Notes: a model not told the origin generated them from the sequence alone. Shown: positions 49,354 to 58,828, counted from the first letter of the stretch. The stretch is DNA of 64,000 bases from Cytobacillus sp. NCCP-133 (GCF_026011715.1 NZ_BRVM01000001.1:529021-593020); one strand, 5' to 3'. Numbers and translations: made by a program.

Positions 49354-49362
49354 GATCAATTA

Positions 49363-49722
49363 TTACTTGCTAAGCTGCTGCTTTGCAGCTGATGCTAATT
49401 CAGCAAATGCCTTTTCGTCAGCGATTGCTAATTCAGCAAGCATTTTGCGGTTAACTTCGATGCCAGCAAGCTTTAATCCGTGCATTAAACGGCTGTAAGA
49501 AAGACCGTTCATGCGAGCTGCTGCGTTAATGCGAGTAACCCAAAGTTTACGGAAGTCGCGCTTTTTCTGGCGACGATCGCGGTAAGCATACATTAGGGAT
49601 TTCATAACCTGCTGGTTAGCAACTTTGTATAATGTATGTTTTGAACCGAAATAACCTTTAGCTAATTTAATGACTTTTTTACGACGTTTGCGAGTAACTG
49701 TACCGCCTTTTACACGTGGCAT
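49363..49722 (-). CDS. rplT: Ribosomal protein L20
   Basis: 119-aa 50S protein that binds 23S rRNA early in assembly. The sequence [20 protein letters not shown] at the start and the folded C-terminal domain (about 60-119) are standard. In Bacillus L20 also represses its own operon by binding the leader upstream of infC, and such a leader is present here. Confidence 0.98.
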   Translation of the reverse strand: MPRVKGGTVTRKRRKKVIKLAKGYFGSKHTLYKVANQQVMKSLMYAYRDRRQKKRDFRKLWVTRINAAARMNGLSYSRLMHGLKLAGIEVNRKMLAELAIADEKAFAELASAAKQQLSK

Positions 49723-49748
49723 ATTATTTCCCTCCTATTTTCGAGATA

Positions 49749-49949
49749 TTACTTAAGATTTACTAATAAGTTACGAATACGCTTGTAATCGCCTGAAGAA
49801 ACAAGAGTTCCTTTGCGAAGCTTGCGCTTTTGCTTTTGAGATTTGTTAGCGAACATATGGCTTCTGTAAGCATGAGAACGCTTCAGTTTACCAGAACCTG
49901 TTCTTTTGAAACGCTTAGCAGCGCCGCGGTGAGTTTTCATTTTTGGCAT
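49749..49949 (-). CDS. rpmI: Ribosomal protein L35
   Basis: 66-aa basic 50S protein ([20 protein letters not shown] start). It lies 15 bp after infC and 26 bp before rplT in the conserved infC-rpmI-rplT operon. Confidence 0.98.
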   Translation of the reverse strand: MPKMKTHRGAAKRFKRTGSGKLKRSHAYRSHMFANKSQKQKRKLRKGTLVSSGDYKRIRNLLVNLK

Positions 49950-49964
49950 GGGGAATTCCTCCTC

Positions 49965-50480
49965 TTACTTGTCGTTTTTCGGTGCTAAGACCATAAACAT
50001 GCTTCGGCCATCCATTTTTGGATGTGATTCTACTGCTGCAACTTCATTGCAAGATTCCGCAAAACGGACTAGAACACGCTGGCCGATTTCCTTATGCGTA
50101 ATGGCACGACCTTTGAATCGGATCGATGCTTTTACTTTATCGCCTTTTTCAAGGAATTTAATCGCATTGCGAAGTTTAGTATTAAAGTCATGCTCTTCAA
50201 TAGTCGGACTAAGACGAACTTCTTTAATACTGATAATCTTCTGGTTTTTGCGAGCTTCTTTGTCTTTCTTCTGCTGCTCGAACTTGAACTTTCCGTAGTC
50301 CATGATACGGGCTACCGGAGGCTTCGCGTTCGGTGCAACCAGAACCAGATCAAGATTGGCACGAGAAGCAATCTCAAGTGCGTCGAATTTTGATTTAATA
50401 CCTAACTGCTCGCCGTTTTGATCAATAAGACGGACTTCGCGGGCGCGAATGCCCTCGTTTAACAACATATCTTTGCTAAT
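49965..50480 (-). CDS. infC: Translation initiation factor IF-3 (ATT start)
   Basis: 171-aa factor that checks start-codon and initiator-tRNA pairing on the 30S subunit. The N domain ([20 protein letters not shown]), linker and C domain ([23 protein letters not shown]) are complete. I place the start at ATT (50478-50480), giving [10 protein letters not shown], because GGAGGTG lies 9 nt upstream. The in-frame ATG 4 codons later has no suitably spaced site. AUU starts are the hallmark of infC, allowing IF-3 to repress its own translation. Confidence 0.95.
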   Translation of the reverse strand: MSKDMLLNEGIRAREVRLIDQNGEQLGIKSKFDALEIASRANLDLVLVAPNAKPPVARIMDYGKFKFEQQKKDKEARKNQKIISIKEVRLSPTIEEHDFNTKLRNAIKFLEKGDKVKASIRFKGRAITHKEIGQRVLVRFAESCNEVAAVESHPKMDGRSMFMVLAPKNDK

Positions 50481-50652
50481 AGCTAGACACCTCCAAGGTT
50501 TAATGCGAACACAACGTTTGGGTCAAGAAAAGCGCAAGCGCCTGCTGGAGATTGACAGCTTTATAAGCAGCTATCTGCACCGGACCAAAGCTGAATCGCA
50601 AGTTATGAAACATTTCTCTTCCGAAAGGGAAGCTGAACTGTTTTTAACCAAA

Positions 50653-50790
50653 TAAAAAAGTGCGGATGAAAACACCCACACTTACGTATATAAACAAAAA
50701 ATGTTCACGTAAAACCTGCCAACTGCACTTTGCGTCAATCAGGTGAGAAGCGGGTGCTTCTTCTTTTCCTCAAACTGTATTCAATTCATT
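50653..50790 (-). promoter_or_regulatory. L20-type leader attenuator of infC-rpmI-rplT
   Basis: The minus-strand leader contains GACGCAAAGTGCAG, GGCAGGTTTTACG and then a terminator hairpin GTGTGGGTG/CATCCGCAC (50660-50681) with a TTTTTTATT tail. This arrangement and position match the Bacillus L20 leader, where L20 binding promotes termination. Recognition is by position and partial sequence memory. Confidence 0.75.
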
Positions 50791-50794
50791 AGCT

Positions 50795-50824
50795 ACTATA
50801 TCACAAAGTATGATTTTTTGTCAA
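50795..50824 (-). promoter_or_regulatory. Promoter of infC operon
   Basis: TTGACA (50819-50824), 18-bp spacer, TATAGT (50795-50800) on the minus strand; leader of about 300 nt to infC. Confidence 0.82.
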
Positions 50825-50956
50825 ACGAATAACTTTTATCACAACGAAGAAAAGCATATCAAAATAAATCACTTTTTGCAATATGATTTTGTTATTTTCT
50901 TCGGAAAAGAATTATGTACCCATTTTTCATGATTGCTTAACACATGACTGAAAAAG

Positions 50957-51058
50957 TCTATCAATAAAATCTTTAATTTATCAACAGAAACTCTGTTTTA
51001 TCAATCAAAATTAAGCATTTATCAACCAAAGTTTCAAATAGATCAACCCTTCGCCCTC
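50957..51058. repeat. Degenerate ~20-21-nt tandem repeat, five units
   Basis: Units start TCTATCAATAA (50957), TTTATCAACAG (50977), TTTATCAATCA (50997), TTTATCAACCA (51018) and TAGATCAACCC (51039). It lies after the thrS terminator, upstream of the infC promoter. It resembles the array at 39629-39710 in unit length and in the TTTATC start. Confidence 0.75.
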
Positions 51059-51070
51059 AGCAAACGGAAA

Positions 51071-51095
51071 AAGGGCCGCACATTACGCAGCCCTT
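51071..51095 (-). terminator. Terminator of thrS
   Basis: Stem AAGGGCTGC/GCGGCCCTT with a 7-nt loop, then TTTCC on the minus strand, 8 bp past the thrS stop. Confidence 0.85.
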
Positions 51096-51102
51096 CCTTT
51101 CA

Positions 51103-53034
51103 TCAGCGCTTTACTTCAGCTTTTAAAGAAGCGATAAAGTCTTCGAATGATACGGTTTCTGATTTTTGCTCTCCGTATTTGCGTACATTGACAGCTTTTT
51201 CAGCTACTTCATTGTCCCCAACTACAAGCATATACGGAGTTTTTTGCATTTGGGCCTCGCGGATCTTGTAGCCAATTTTCTCATTGCGGTCGTCAAGTTC
51301 AACCCGGAAGCCCTCAGCTTGCAGCTGCTCCTGTACTTGTTTTGCATAGTCAAAGTGTACATCAGGAGAGACAGGAATTACCTGGAGTTGAACAGGCGCG
51401 AGCCACGTCGGGAATGCTCCCTTGTATTCTTCAATAAGGAATGCCACAAATCGTTCCATAGTGGAAACGACACCGCGGTGAATAACCACAGGGCGGTGAG
51501 GCTTTCCATCTTCTCCTACATAAGTTAAATCAAAACGTTCAGGAAGCAGGAAGTCCAGCTGGACAGTAGATAATGTCTCATCCTTGCCAAGCGCAGTTTT
51601 AACTTGAACATCCAATTTCGGACCGTAGAAAGCTGCCTCGCCTTCTGCCTCAAAGTAATCAAGGCCGATTTCATCCATGGCCTCTTTTAGCATTGCCTGT
51701 GCTTTTTCCCACATTTCATCATCATTAAAGTATTTCTCCGTATCTTGCGGATCTCTGTAGGACAGGCGGAATGAATAGTCATTGATATCGAAATCTTTAT
51801 ATACTTCAAGGATCAAGTGAACAACGCGCTTGAACTCTTCCTTGATTTGGTCAGGACGCACAAAAATATGGGCATCATTTAAAGTCATGCCGCGCACACG
51901 CTGAAGCCCCGATAATGCTCCAGACATTTCATAGCGGTGCATAGTTCCAAGTTCAGCAATCCGAATAGGAAGCTCTCTATAGCTGTGAATGCCATTTTTG
52001 TAGATCATCATGTGATGAGGGCAGTTCATTGGACGAAGAACAAGCTGTTCGTTATCCATTTCCATCACAGGGAACATGTCTTCCTGATAATGATCCCAGT
52101 GGCCGGATGTTTTATAAAGATCCACGCTTCCCATGATTGGAGTGTACACATGGTCATAACCCAGTCTTTCTTCCTTATCAACAATATAGCGCTCAATGTT
52201 GCGGCGGATTGTTGCGCCTTTCGGGAGCCATAGCGGCAAGCCCTGCCCAACCTTTTGCGAGTTCATGAACAAATTAAGCTCTTTGCCGATTTTACGGTGG
52301 TCTCTCTCTTTCGCTTCCTCAAGCAAACGTAAATGCTCAGCAAGGTCTTCCTTCTTAAAGAAAGCTGTTCCATAAATGCGCTGAAGCATTTTATTATCGC
52401 TGTCGCCTCTCCAGTATGCTCCCGCAATGCTCAATAACTTGAACTCTTTCAGTTTTCCTGTTGATGGAACGTGAACGCCGCGGCAAAGGTCAAAAAATTC
52501 ACCTTGCTCATAGATTGTCACTGTTTCATCTTCAGGAATGGCTTCAATTAGTTCAAGTTTATATTCGTCGCCAATTTCTTTGTACATCTCAACCGCCTCA
52601 TTGCGGCTGACTTCTTTGCGTACAATTTCAAGGTTCTCATTGATGATCTTTTTCATTTCTTTTTCGATCACAGGAAGGTCCTCTGGAGACAATGATTCCT
52701 CCAGGTCGATGTCATAATAAAAACCGCCTTCAATTACGGGCCCTACTCCAAGCTTTACATTTTTATATAAACGTTTAATCGCCTGAGCCATCAAATGGGC
52801 TGTGCTGTGGCGAAGAACCTCCAGCGAATCGCTTGAGTCAGGTGTAACAATTTCAATTGCCCCATCGTTTTCAATCGGACGGCGAAGATCATACATTTCT
52901 CCATCCAGTTTACCGGCAATCGCCTTTTTCTTAAGGCCCGGGCTGATTGAAGCTGCAATATCTTCTGTTGTCGTTCCCTTTGGAAATTCCTTTACAGCAC
53001 CATCTGGAAACGAAACTTTAACAACTTCTGACAT
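51103..53034 (-). CDS. thrS: Threonine-tRNA ligase
   Basis: 643-aa class II synthetase. N-terminal TGS domain (about 1-63), editing domain with [10 protein letters not shown] (the H-x-x-x-H motif) and the SAD region, class II core with zinc-binding C and H residues ([10 protein letters not shown]), and a C-terminal anticodon-binding domain (from [10 protein letters not shown]). Length is typical. Expression is controlled by the upstream threonine T-box. Confidence 0.98.
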   Translation of the reverse strand: MSEVVKVSFPDGAVKEFPKGTTTEDIAASISPGLKKKAIAGKLDGEMYDLRRPIENDGAIEIVTPDSSDSLEVLRHSTAHLMAQAIKRLYKNVKLGVGPVIEGGFYYDIDLEESLSPEDLPVIEKEMKKIINENLEIVRKEVSRNEAVEMYKEIGDEYKLELIEAIPEDETVTIYEQGEFFDLCRGVHVPSTGKLKEFKLLSIAGAYWRGDSDNKMLQRIYGTAFFKKEDLAEHLRLLEEAKERDHRKIGKELNLFMNSQKVGQGLPLWLPKGATIRRNIERYIVDKEERLGYDHVYTPIMGSVDLYKTSGHWDHYQEDMFPVMEMDNEQLVLRPMNCPHHMMIYKNGIHSYRELPIRIAELGTMHRYEMSGALSGLQRVRGMTLNDAHIFVRPDQIKEEFKRVVHLILEVYKDFDINDYSFRLSYRDPQDTEKYFNDDEMWEKAQAMLKEAMDEIGLDYFEAEGEAAFYGPKLDVQVKTALGKDETLSTVQLDFLLPERFDLTYVGEDGKPHRPVVIHRGVVSTMERFVAFLIEEYKGAFPTWLAPVQLQVIPVSPDVHFDYAKQVQEQLQAEGFRVELDDRNEKIGYKIREAQMQKTPYMLVVGDNEVAEKAVNVRKYGEQKSETVSFEDFIASLKAEVKR

Positions 53035-53186
53035 GATATTTCCTCCTTATTTATAAAGTGAAACTTCAATCAGGAGTGATTTTCTCCTGATTGTTAGTTG
53101 AACTTATCGGGCCTAACGGGCAGTTATCTCTACATATCTTATCGAGTGTCACCAACTTGCATAGGGATTTACTGCCCGTCAGACTG

Positions 53187-53352
53187 CGAAAAGCGGGAAG
53201 CGCCTCGATCAGCCCCGACAAGCACAAGACGAGCCTCCAAAAAAGGCGTTCTTTCCTTTTTTGGAGGCTTGCCCGAAATGTGGAGCGACTGCCCAGGGAC
53301 GACAAGCATCAGACAAGCTTGTGACCTCGAGGGGCTAGGCGCAGGAGCTTTG
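53187..53352 (+). repeat. Dispersed repeat copy in the thrS leader
   Basis: Starts CGAAAAGCGGGAAGCGCC, contains a perfect 14-bp hairpin GCCTCCAAAAAAGG/CCTTTTTTGGAGGC (53231-53266) with loop CGTTCTTT, and GTGACCTCGAGGGGCTAGG. It lies between the T-box terminator and thrS, so it is part of the full-length mRNA. Confidence 0.8.
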
Positions 53353-53391
53353 ATTCTGATTTACTCCTAAAGCGCGTTTTACAGTTTAAAA

Positions 53392-53640
53392 AACAAAAAA
53401 CCCGCCCCTAAAAAAGGGACGAGTTATGATTAACACGTGGTTCCACCCTACTTCTCACTTTTCGCAACTAAAAAATGACTCTGTAGTAAGATAACGGTCT
53501 TTTCCCGCCAGCCCATTTCCTGGCTGGAGTTCAGAGGCGGTAAGCATTCAAATCGTGTTAGGAAGGTTTCAGCCATGCCTTCCCTCTCTTTGAACCGTTT
53601 AAGAATACCCTTGTCCTCATCGCAACATTTGCTTAATTAT
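53392..53640 (-). promoter_or_regulatory. Threonine T-box riboswitch of thrS
   Basis: T-box AGGGTGGAACCACGTG (about 53437-53452), a following terminator CGTCCC-TTTTTTAGGGGCGGG then TTTTTTG, a CCGTTAT stem III element near 53490, and stem I with specifier ACC (53539-53541, Thr) in CTTACCGCC. All T-box parts are in normal spacing here. Confidence 0.93.
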
Positions 53641-53655
53641 CATAATATGTACGTT

Positions 53656-53684
53656 ATTATAGTTTGTTACTTCAGGAAAATCAA
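53656..53684 (-). promoter_or_regulatory. Promoter of thrS
   Basis: TTGATT (53679-53684), 17-bp spacer, TATAAT (53656-53661). The -35 box nearly touches the 3' end of ytxC. Confidence 0.78.
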
Positions 53685-53692
53685 GGGTATCT

Positions 53693-54565
53693 TTACATTT
53701 TTTCATCCGCTGCGTAAGGATAGAATCTTTTATTTTCGTAAAAGGCTGAAATGGAATCGAGCACAAGCCTTTCTTCAAATATATTCCGAATGGTTCTCAC
53801 CAGTGGCTGTTCGTAATCATCCGAATAAAGATAAATGCAGGATGGTGCTATGGATAGAAGCGGTGCAATTGTGCCGGAATCTACATATACAGGATGATTG
53901 GAGATTAGCTTCCGGTCAATCATCCTTAACAGCTCCCCGCGTTTCATTTCATAAAACTGATCATCAAAAAACGTAATGCCCTCATCCATAAGAATATGGA
54001 TTTTATCCAGCTTAGCCTTCCTGCCTGATAAAAAGTCCCTTAATGTCTGAATAAACATCTGGTATTCCTGCTCCATCTTATACTCATCAATGGATACTTC
54101 CACATATTTTGCCATCTGATCCATCAGTGGACGCATCCGAAACTTTACAAAGGAATCAAAAGAAAATGAAATATTCTCTTGAAACAGCTGATCGATTGCG
54201 CATTTCAAGCTCCCATTAACATCGAGATCACTGACAAATGCAGCAAGATCCTCCCGGTTTCCTTCTAAAATAGAATGGATAATCTCTAAAATTTGCTGCT
54301 GTTCACCTTCATCTTCATAATAATAATTTTCCATTAAAATTTTTCTGAACCAATCATCCTGCTTGCGGTTCACAATAAACTGGCAAAATACTTCTTTAAC
54401 ACATTCCAAATCTTTTATATGATGATCAATAAAGATTTTTACTATATGTTGACCTTCAAATTGAAGAGTTTTTTTATCCGTTTGGCTAGAAGGCAGAAGC
54501 CGTCCATGAAGCTGTTCATGAAAATTCCTGGCATCTGCACTGCTTTGGAAAATGATTTCGATCAA
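53693..54565 (-). CDS. ytxC: Putative sporulation protein YtxC
   Basis: 290-aa protein of the Bacillales YtxC family. No signal peptide or membrane helix; the middle is rich in charged and aromatic helices (FVKFRMRPLMDQMAKYVE). Function unknown; annotation as a sporulation protein comes from its spore-former distribution. The start is a TTG (54563-54565) after AAAGGGGGG; an upstream GTG overlaps that ribosome site. Located between dnaI and thrS as in B. subtilis. Confidence 0.85.
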   Translation of the reverse strand: MIEIIFQSSADARNFHEQLHGRLLPSSQTDKKTLQFEGQHIVKIFIDHHIKDLECVKEVFCQFIVNRKQDDWFRKILMENYYYEDEGEQQQILEIIHSILEGNREDLAAFVSDLDVNGSLKCAIDQLFQENISFSFDSFVKFRMRPLMDQMAKYVEVSIDEYKMEQEYQMFIQTLRDFLSGRKAKLDKIHILMDEGITFFDDQFYEMKRGELLRMIDRKLISNHPVYVDSGTIAPLLSIAPSCIYLYSDDYEQPLVRTIRNIFEERLVLDSISAFYENKRFYPYAADEKM

Positions 54566-54673
54566 CCAAATCCCCCCTTTATACACATCTCTGTTTTATG
54601 TATATGGTGGACTTGGTCAAAATAGAAGTATGGTTTGACCTTTTAATCTAATAAAACATGGTTACAGAATAAC

Positions 54674-54709
54674 AATAAAGCTGCCGAAAATTTTATCGGC
54701 AGCTTTATT
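54674..54709. terminator. Terminator downstream of dnaI
   Basis: Perfect 14-bp arms AATAAAGCTGCCGA/TCGGCAGCTTTATT with an 8-nt loop. It closes the nrdR-dnaB-dnaI region before ytxC. Confidence 0.85.
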
Positions 54710-54721
54710 TGAAAGATAAGA

Positions 54722-54998
54722 AAATTTCGAACTTAGATAACTGTCTAGCGCAATCAGCCTCCCCCTCGAGTTCCCAAACCAATCCTCCCAAAAAAGCAAA
54801 GGACGTCTTTCCGGGAGGCCCGTCTTGGGCTTGAGGCCCTCAGGACAAGGAAGGCTTCGTCAGCAAATCTTTTGGCACGAAGAAAAAAGCGGTAGCTTTT
54901 TTTGAGGATATCCACGCACAACCGAAAGCGGCAGCTTTTGGTTGTGCGTGGTGTTTTTAGCCTGCGTTCCTTCGTGGACAAGGCGCTTGCGCTTTTCT
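54722..54998 (-). repeat. Large dispersed repeat copy after dnaI
   Basis: Read on the minus strand it starts AGAAAAGCGCAAGCGCC right after the dnaI stop and ends GCGCTAGACAGTTATC. It holds internal inverted repeats, for example CACGCACAACC/GGTTGTGCGTG (54914-54952) and a GGGAGG/CCTCCC pair. It fills most of the 434-bp dnaI-ytxC gap; no gene is seen there. Confidence 0.8.
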
Positions 54999-55000
54999 TG

Positions 55001-55930
55001 CTATACTCTTCTGTTCGGACCTTCGACAAGGACAGGTTCAGCAAGATATTTAATGCGTTCCATAATTCTTCTTGCCTTCATCTTCTCCTCCTCGCCACGC
55101 TGACTGTAGGATAGATGATGTTCCAGCCCTTTTAGGTCAAAATTAGAGGTAAAAAAGGTTGGCAGGCTTTCCTGCATACGGAATTGCAGTATTGGGCCTA
55201 AAATTTCGTCTCTGGTCCAGCTGGACATTGTTTCAGCGCCGATGTCATCAAACATTAAGACAGATGCCTTCTTGATCGTTTCTATCTTGCTGTTCAGTGT
55301 CTGGTCGCCGATTGAATTTTTCAATTCCCTGAATAGCTCTGGAACATACACAATCATGGAAGACACTTTTTTGCTTGCCAGCTTATTCGCGATGGCACCA
55401 AGCAAATAGGATTTGCCCACACCGAATTTGCCGTAAAAATAGATCCCCTTTTGCTTAGAGCGGGGCTGATAGTCCATTACGAATGAGGCAGCTTTGTCCA
55501 CTGCCATGATCCGATCGTCATCATCATATAGAGAGTCAAAAGTGGCATGAAGAATATCACTTGGGACATACAAGCTCTGGATAAGCTTTTCATTTTTGCG
55601 CTTTTCGTCATGCATAACTTTCCTGGGACATTTATCATATTTTAAATCAATGGTACCCCTTTGAATGACCAGTTCAGGATGATAGCCCTGCATGAAATTA
55701 ACACAGCCCTCCAAGCTTGGACACTTATTGCATTCCTTGCTTTGCTGTGTATATTCAAATAGCTTGGACAGGCCTTTTTCCACCATTTGAGAAGTCAATT
55801 CTTCTTGATGGTTTCGCAAAAAAGCCTTAACCTCCGGATGGTTCAGCGTTTGATTTCGCATCATTTCATACCTTTTTTGAAAATCTTCATTTCCTGCAAG
55901 TCGCCTAAGTGTTTCATTTATTTTTTCCAT
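55001..55930 (-). CDS. dnaI: Primosomal protein DnaI (helicase loader)
   Basis: 309-aa AAA+ loader that delivers the replicative helicase to DNA. The N-terminal zinc domain shows C67, C70, C76, H84 and C101; the AAA+ part has Walker A GKFGVGKS (167-174), Walker B LMFDDIGAE and a C-terminal arginine region. Works with DnaB, whose stop codon overlaps the dnaI start by 1 nt. Confidence 0.97.
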   Translation of the reverse strand: MEKINETLRRLAGNEDFQKRYEMMRNQTLNHPEVKAFLRNHQEELTSQMVEKGLSKLFEYTQQSKECNKCPSLEGCVNFMQGYHPELVIQRGTIDLKYDKCPRKVMHDEKRKNEKLIQSLYVPSDILHATFDSLYDDDDRIMAVDKAASFVMDYQPRSKQKGIYFYGKFGVGKSYLLGAIANKLASKKVSSMIVYVPELFRELKNSIGDQTLNSKIETIKKASVLMFDDIGAETMSSWTRDEILGPILQFRMQESLPTFFTSNFDLKGLEHHLSYSQRGEEEKMKARRIMERIKYLAEPVLVEGPNRRV

Positions 55931-57375
55931 CAGTCATTCACCTCCTGTGATCGCAATTTCTTTAGCTTTTCTTTAACCTCTCTTTTTTTCATTTCAAGCG
56001 CATCCTGATCTTTTGCGCTCTTAGGCGGATGAGATTCAGACTTATTATTGCTTGTGTTATTTTTATCATCGAACCAGTCAGGGAGCATTTCTGTCCTGAT
56101 TGGCTGCTTACGGGTACCTTTTGGATTGGCTGTTTTCTTCCCTTCTGCCCAATCAAGGTATTGGCGATGTTCCTTTTTAGCTAAAAGCATGGCCTCCTGG
56201 GGAGTTTTGATTTTTTTTCTTGCCCAGTGGCCAGCTATCTTTTCTACATAGCCTTTTGTCAGTTTCATGTCTGTTTTAAGCATAACATACTGAATAAGTA
56301 CATTGGTTACGCCAGGAAGGAGCTTTTGCTGGAACATGACTTCCTCAATAATTTGCAAGTCGCTTTTGGATGGCTCAGCTCCTCCGGATATATCCTTCAA
56401 TAGCTGCCTTGGCGAGGTAGTTTCCAAGTAGCGGACCAGCTCTTCTTCCTGTGTTTTAGGTTCTTTTTTATGAGTTTGGTGAATGGCAGGCTGCAGCCGA
56501 TCGATTAAGGATGGCAGCTGATCCTGATTCTGAAATTGATACCAATCACGTGCAGTCTTTCTTAACTCTTCAATGTTAATCTCATTATCTTCATTTACAG
56601 CACTAATTACTATATTTTTCATTTGAATAGGATCGATTCCATACAAAAAAGCAAGGTTGCTGATTGATTCCTTCACTTTACCTGTAAGAGCTTTTTTTGG
56701 TACGAGTGATTCATTCAGCCCTGCCTGCAGCAATTCAAAATTAAAAGTCTCATTTAAGATTTGTATTCCTCCTCGTTCCTGCCTTCCTATATACCCTGTC
56801 CCATCTGATTCACTCATGAGCTGATTCATTTCCCCGTCAACCTCAAAAGAGCCGGGATAACCGGACTGATACACATCCTGAAAAGCTTTTGTGACTTCTT
56901 GATATCCAGACTTCAACTCTACCCGCTGATCTGAAAAGAAGCGTTTCAGTCTCATAAACTGGTTTTTTCCCAATTTCTTATAGAGATAAATATTTAGCAT
57001 GCCATCAAGAAAAAACTGCTCGGGCGTTAAAGGAGGAAGAAGTTCATAGATAAAAGAGCGGGTATCCTCTTCCTTATTGACATAAACCTTCAAAAGCCCG
57101 ATGCCTTCCAGTTTAAGGCGGGATTCATAAATATCCTTAAGCCCCATATCCATGAAATTCATTAAACTATGATGTGAATTAGAGGAAGACCAAAGCCGGT
57201 TCTCTTCCAGCTCAGCCCAGAGGGTCATATAAAGGCTGAAACAAGCTGAACCAATAAGTGGCTGGTAGAGCAATGTCAGTACTTTTCGATCATAATCATG
57301 CAAAAGCCCGCTGGCGGCTACTGTGTATCGGTCAATTGGAAGCATTTCTTGCCAATGCTGGGCCATAGCGTTCAC
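55930..57375 (-). CDS. dnaB: Replication initiation and membrane attachment protein DnaB
   Basis: 481-aa Bacillus DnaB (not the helicase), which acts with DnaD and DnaI in helicase loading at oriC and restart sites. The N-terminal winged-helix-like domain and the DnaB/DnaD C-terminal domain (about 300-400, with YVEKIAGHWARKKIKTPQEAM) are visible. The C terminus is lysine- and glutamine-rich. It lies 302 bp after nrdR; in B. subtilis these form one operon. Confidence 0.95.
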   Translation of the reverse strand: MNAMAQHWQEMLPIDRYTVAASGLLHDYDRKVLTLLYQPLIGSACFSLYMTLWAELEENRLWSSSNSHHSLMNFMDMGLKDIYESRLKLEGIGLLKVYVNKEEDTRSFIYELLPPLTPEQFFLDGMLNIYLYKKLGKNQFMRLKRFFSDQRVELKSGYQEVTKAFQDVYQSGYPGSFEVDGEMNQLMSESDGTGYIGRQERGGIQILNETFNFELLQAGLNESLVPKKALTGKVKESISNLAFLYGIDPIQMKNIVISAVNEDNEINIEELRKTARDWYQFQNQDQLPSLIDRLQPAIHQTHKKEPKTQEEELVRYLETTSPRQLLKDISGGAEPSKSDLQIIEEVMFQQKLLPGVTNVLIQYVMLKTDMKLTKGYVEKIAGHWARKKIKTPQEAMLLAKKEHRQYLDWAEGKKTANPKGTRKQPIRTEMLPDWFDDKNNTSNNKSESHPPKSAKDQDALEMKKREVKEKLKKLRSQEVND

Positions 57376-57677
57376 CTTTTTCCGTTTAATTTTAGTTTAG
57401 TTTGTGGTCACATATAGATTGACTGATTTGTGCTCATTGCTTATCCCTGTGTGCCAATCGTCTGTTTGGCCAGGCGAGTTGGCGATTAGTGTTCACTCGA
57501 TTGACTGCATCTTCTGCCTAACACTGAATCATTTTTCGCCGCTTATCCACTGATTCACTATTGCCGATCATCATGTCTATTAAATATATCGCAAAAAAAA
57601 AGCCAAAGAAAATCCTTCAGCCCTTCATTCCTATTACCTGAACCAGAGGCAGCCAACAAAACGGGACCTGATTCAAT
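57376..57677. other. 302-bp gap between nrdR and dnaB
   Basis: No gene, terminator or clear promoter. The sequence is of uneven composition with repeated short words such as GCTTATCC (near 57440 and 57542) and TTGGC/GCCAA pairs, perhaps a decayed tandem repeat, but no regular unit can be set. Confidence 0.4.
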
Positions 57678-58139
57678 TTATGATTGTTCTTTCTTTATTA
57701 ATTCCTTTAGTTCATCAATAAAAACATTAATATCCTTAAATTGTCTGTAGACAGAGGCGAAACGCACGTATGCCACATCATCAACTTTTGCGAGCCTGTC
57801 CATGACCATTTCGCCGATTTCATCGCTTTTGATTTCGGACACACCGTTGCTTCGCAGCTCTTTTTCTACTTCAAAGGTTATTTCTTCCAGGTTCTTGAGG
57901 GCAACCGGTCTTTTCTCACAAGCTTTAATAAGGCCGCGCAGAATTTTTTCACGGCTGAACTCTTCTCTTGTTCCTTCCTTTTTGACAACGATTAAAGGAA
58001 TTTCCTCCACTTTTTCAAAAGTCGTAAACCGATATCCGCACTTTTCGCATTCCCTTCTGCGGCGGATTGACCTGCTGTCATCAACAGGGCGGGAATCGAG
58101 AACGCGGGTATTATTATTTTGGCACGAAGGGCATCTCAT
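57678..58139 (-). CDS. nrdR: Transcriptional repressor NrdR
   Basis: 153-aa repressor of ribonucleotide reductase genes. The zinc ribbon is C3, C6, C31, C34, and the ATP-cone domain (about 49-139) senses ATP/dATP. It starts [21 protein letters not shown] and has [13 protein letters not shown] as usual. No nrd gene or NrdR box pair is seen in the window, so targets lie elsewhere. Confidence 0.98.
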   Translation of the reverse strand: MRCPSCQNNNTRVLDSRPVDDSRSIRRRRECEKCGYRFTTFEKVEEIPLIVVKKEGTREEFSREKILRGLIKACEKRPVALKNLEEITFEVEKELRSNGVSEIKSDEIGEMVMDRLAKVDDVAYVRFASVYRQFKDINVFIDELKELIKKEQS

Positions 58140-58285
58140 ACAATCAGCTCCGAATTCTTTTTTATCTTAAAGATGTCTATGTAAATCGCCTGTTTTTATG
58201 GCTTTACTTGAATTAATTAAGATCTTCTCCGAAATTTCTTTGATACCCTTATCTTATAAAAAAGGGGGGGACAGTACAAGCAGAA

Positions 58286-58690
58286 CTATCTGTCTGCATT
58301 TCTTGCCGAACCAAGAAAATCATGTTTTTGATTGAGCTTTTTATAAAGGGCGAACACTTCTTTTTTAAGTAAAGGGTTTACACCAGCTAGAGTTGTTTGC
58401 TCAGTCGAGATACTGATTTCCACAGCTGTTTCAAATGGCTTTACAGTAACAGCGGTTACAATCGCGAAAAATGTTTTGTCTCTTTTTATCTCTGCTGCAA
58501 TCTCTCCATACTCCTTCGAGGTACTTATGATCGGCACATTCCGGTCCGCATTAAACATCTCTTCAATAGATTGCATCATTTGGGCAGTGTTCGTTCTATA
58601 GTATTTTGTTGCCAATTCAGGATCAAAATGATTTTCGCTAGTTTCACACTGTTTATTATATCGGTTGGAAATCTGCCGAAAAATAGACAT
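58286..58690 (-). CDS. Conserved hypothetical protein
   Basis: 134-aa soluble protein starting MSIFRQISNRYNKQCETSEN, without signal peptide or membrane helix. Charged N-terminal half, then strand-like alternation (AIVTAVTVKPFETAVEISIS) and a basic C terminus. I do not recognise a domain. It lies between speD and nrdR in the same direction, after the speD terminator, with a CTCTTTCC-complement ribosome site (GGAAAGAG) before the ATG. Its own promoter was not found. Confidence 0.75.
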   Translation of the reverse strand: MSIFRQISNRYNKQCETSENHFDPELATKYYRTNTAQMMQSIEEMFNADRNVPIISTSKEYGEIAAEIKRDKTFFAIVTAVTVKPFETAVEISISTEQTTLAGVNPLLKKEVFALYKKLNQKHDFLGSARNADR

Positions 58691-58776
58691 CCTCTTTCCT
58701 CCATTAATTTTGTGTATCCTTATTGTACTATTTTTTTTGCAGGGAAACCCTAATGCGGAAGAGTTTTATGCAAAAT

Positions 58777-58803
58777 AAAAAGAGGTGTAGTCAATACACC
58801 TCT
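58777..58803 (-). terminator. Terminator of speD
   Basis: Stem AGAGGTGT/ACACCTCT with a 7-nt loop, then TTTTATTTT on the minus strand. Confidence 0.92.
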
Positions 58804-58828
58804 GAAATTGCCGATTATCATTCATTTA

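Noticed and set aside
39629-51058. The 20-21-nt arrays as CRISPR
   Set aside because: Units are degenerate, too short, without separate spacers, and no cas genes are present.
53066-53370. Several short frames on both strands upstream of thrS
   Set aside because: All lie in the repeat copy and the leader; no ribosome sites and mutually overlapping.
54754-55044. 96-codon minus-strand frame after dnaI
   Set aside because: Overlaps the dnaI end and consists of the repeat; composition rich in R, S and F is typical of non-coding frames.
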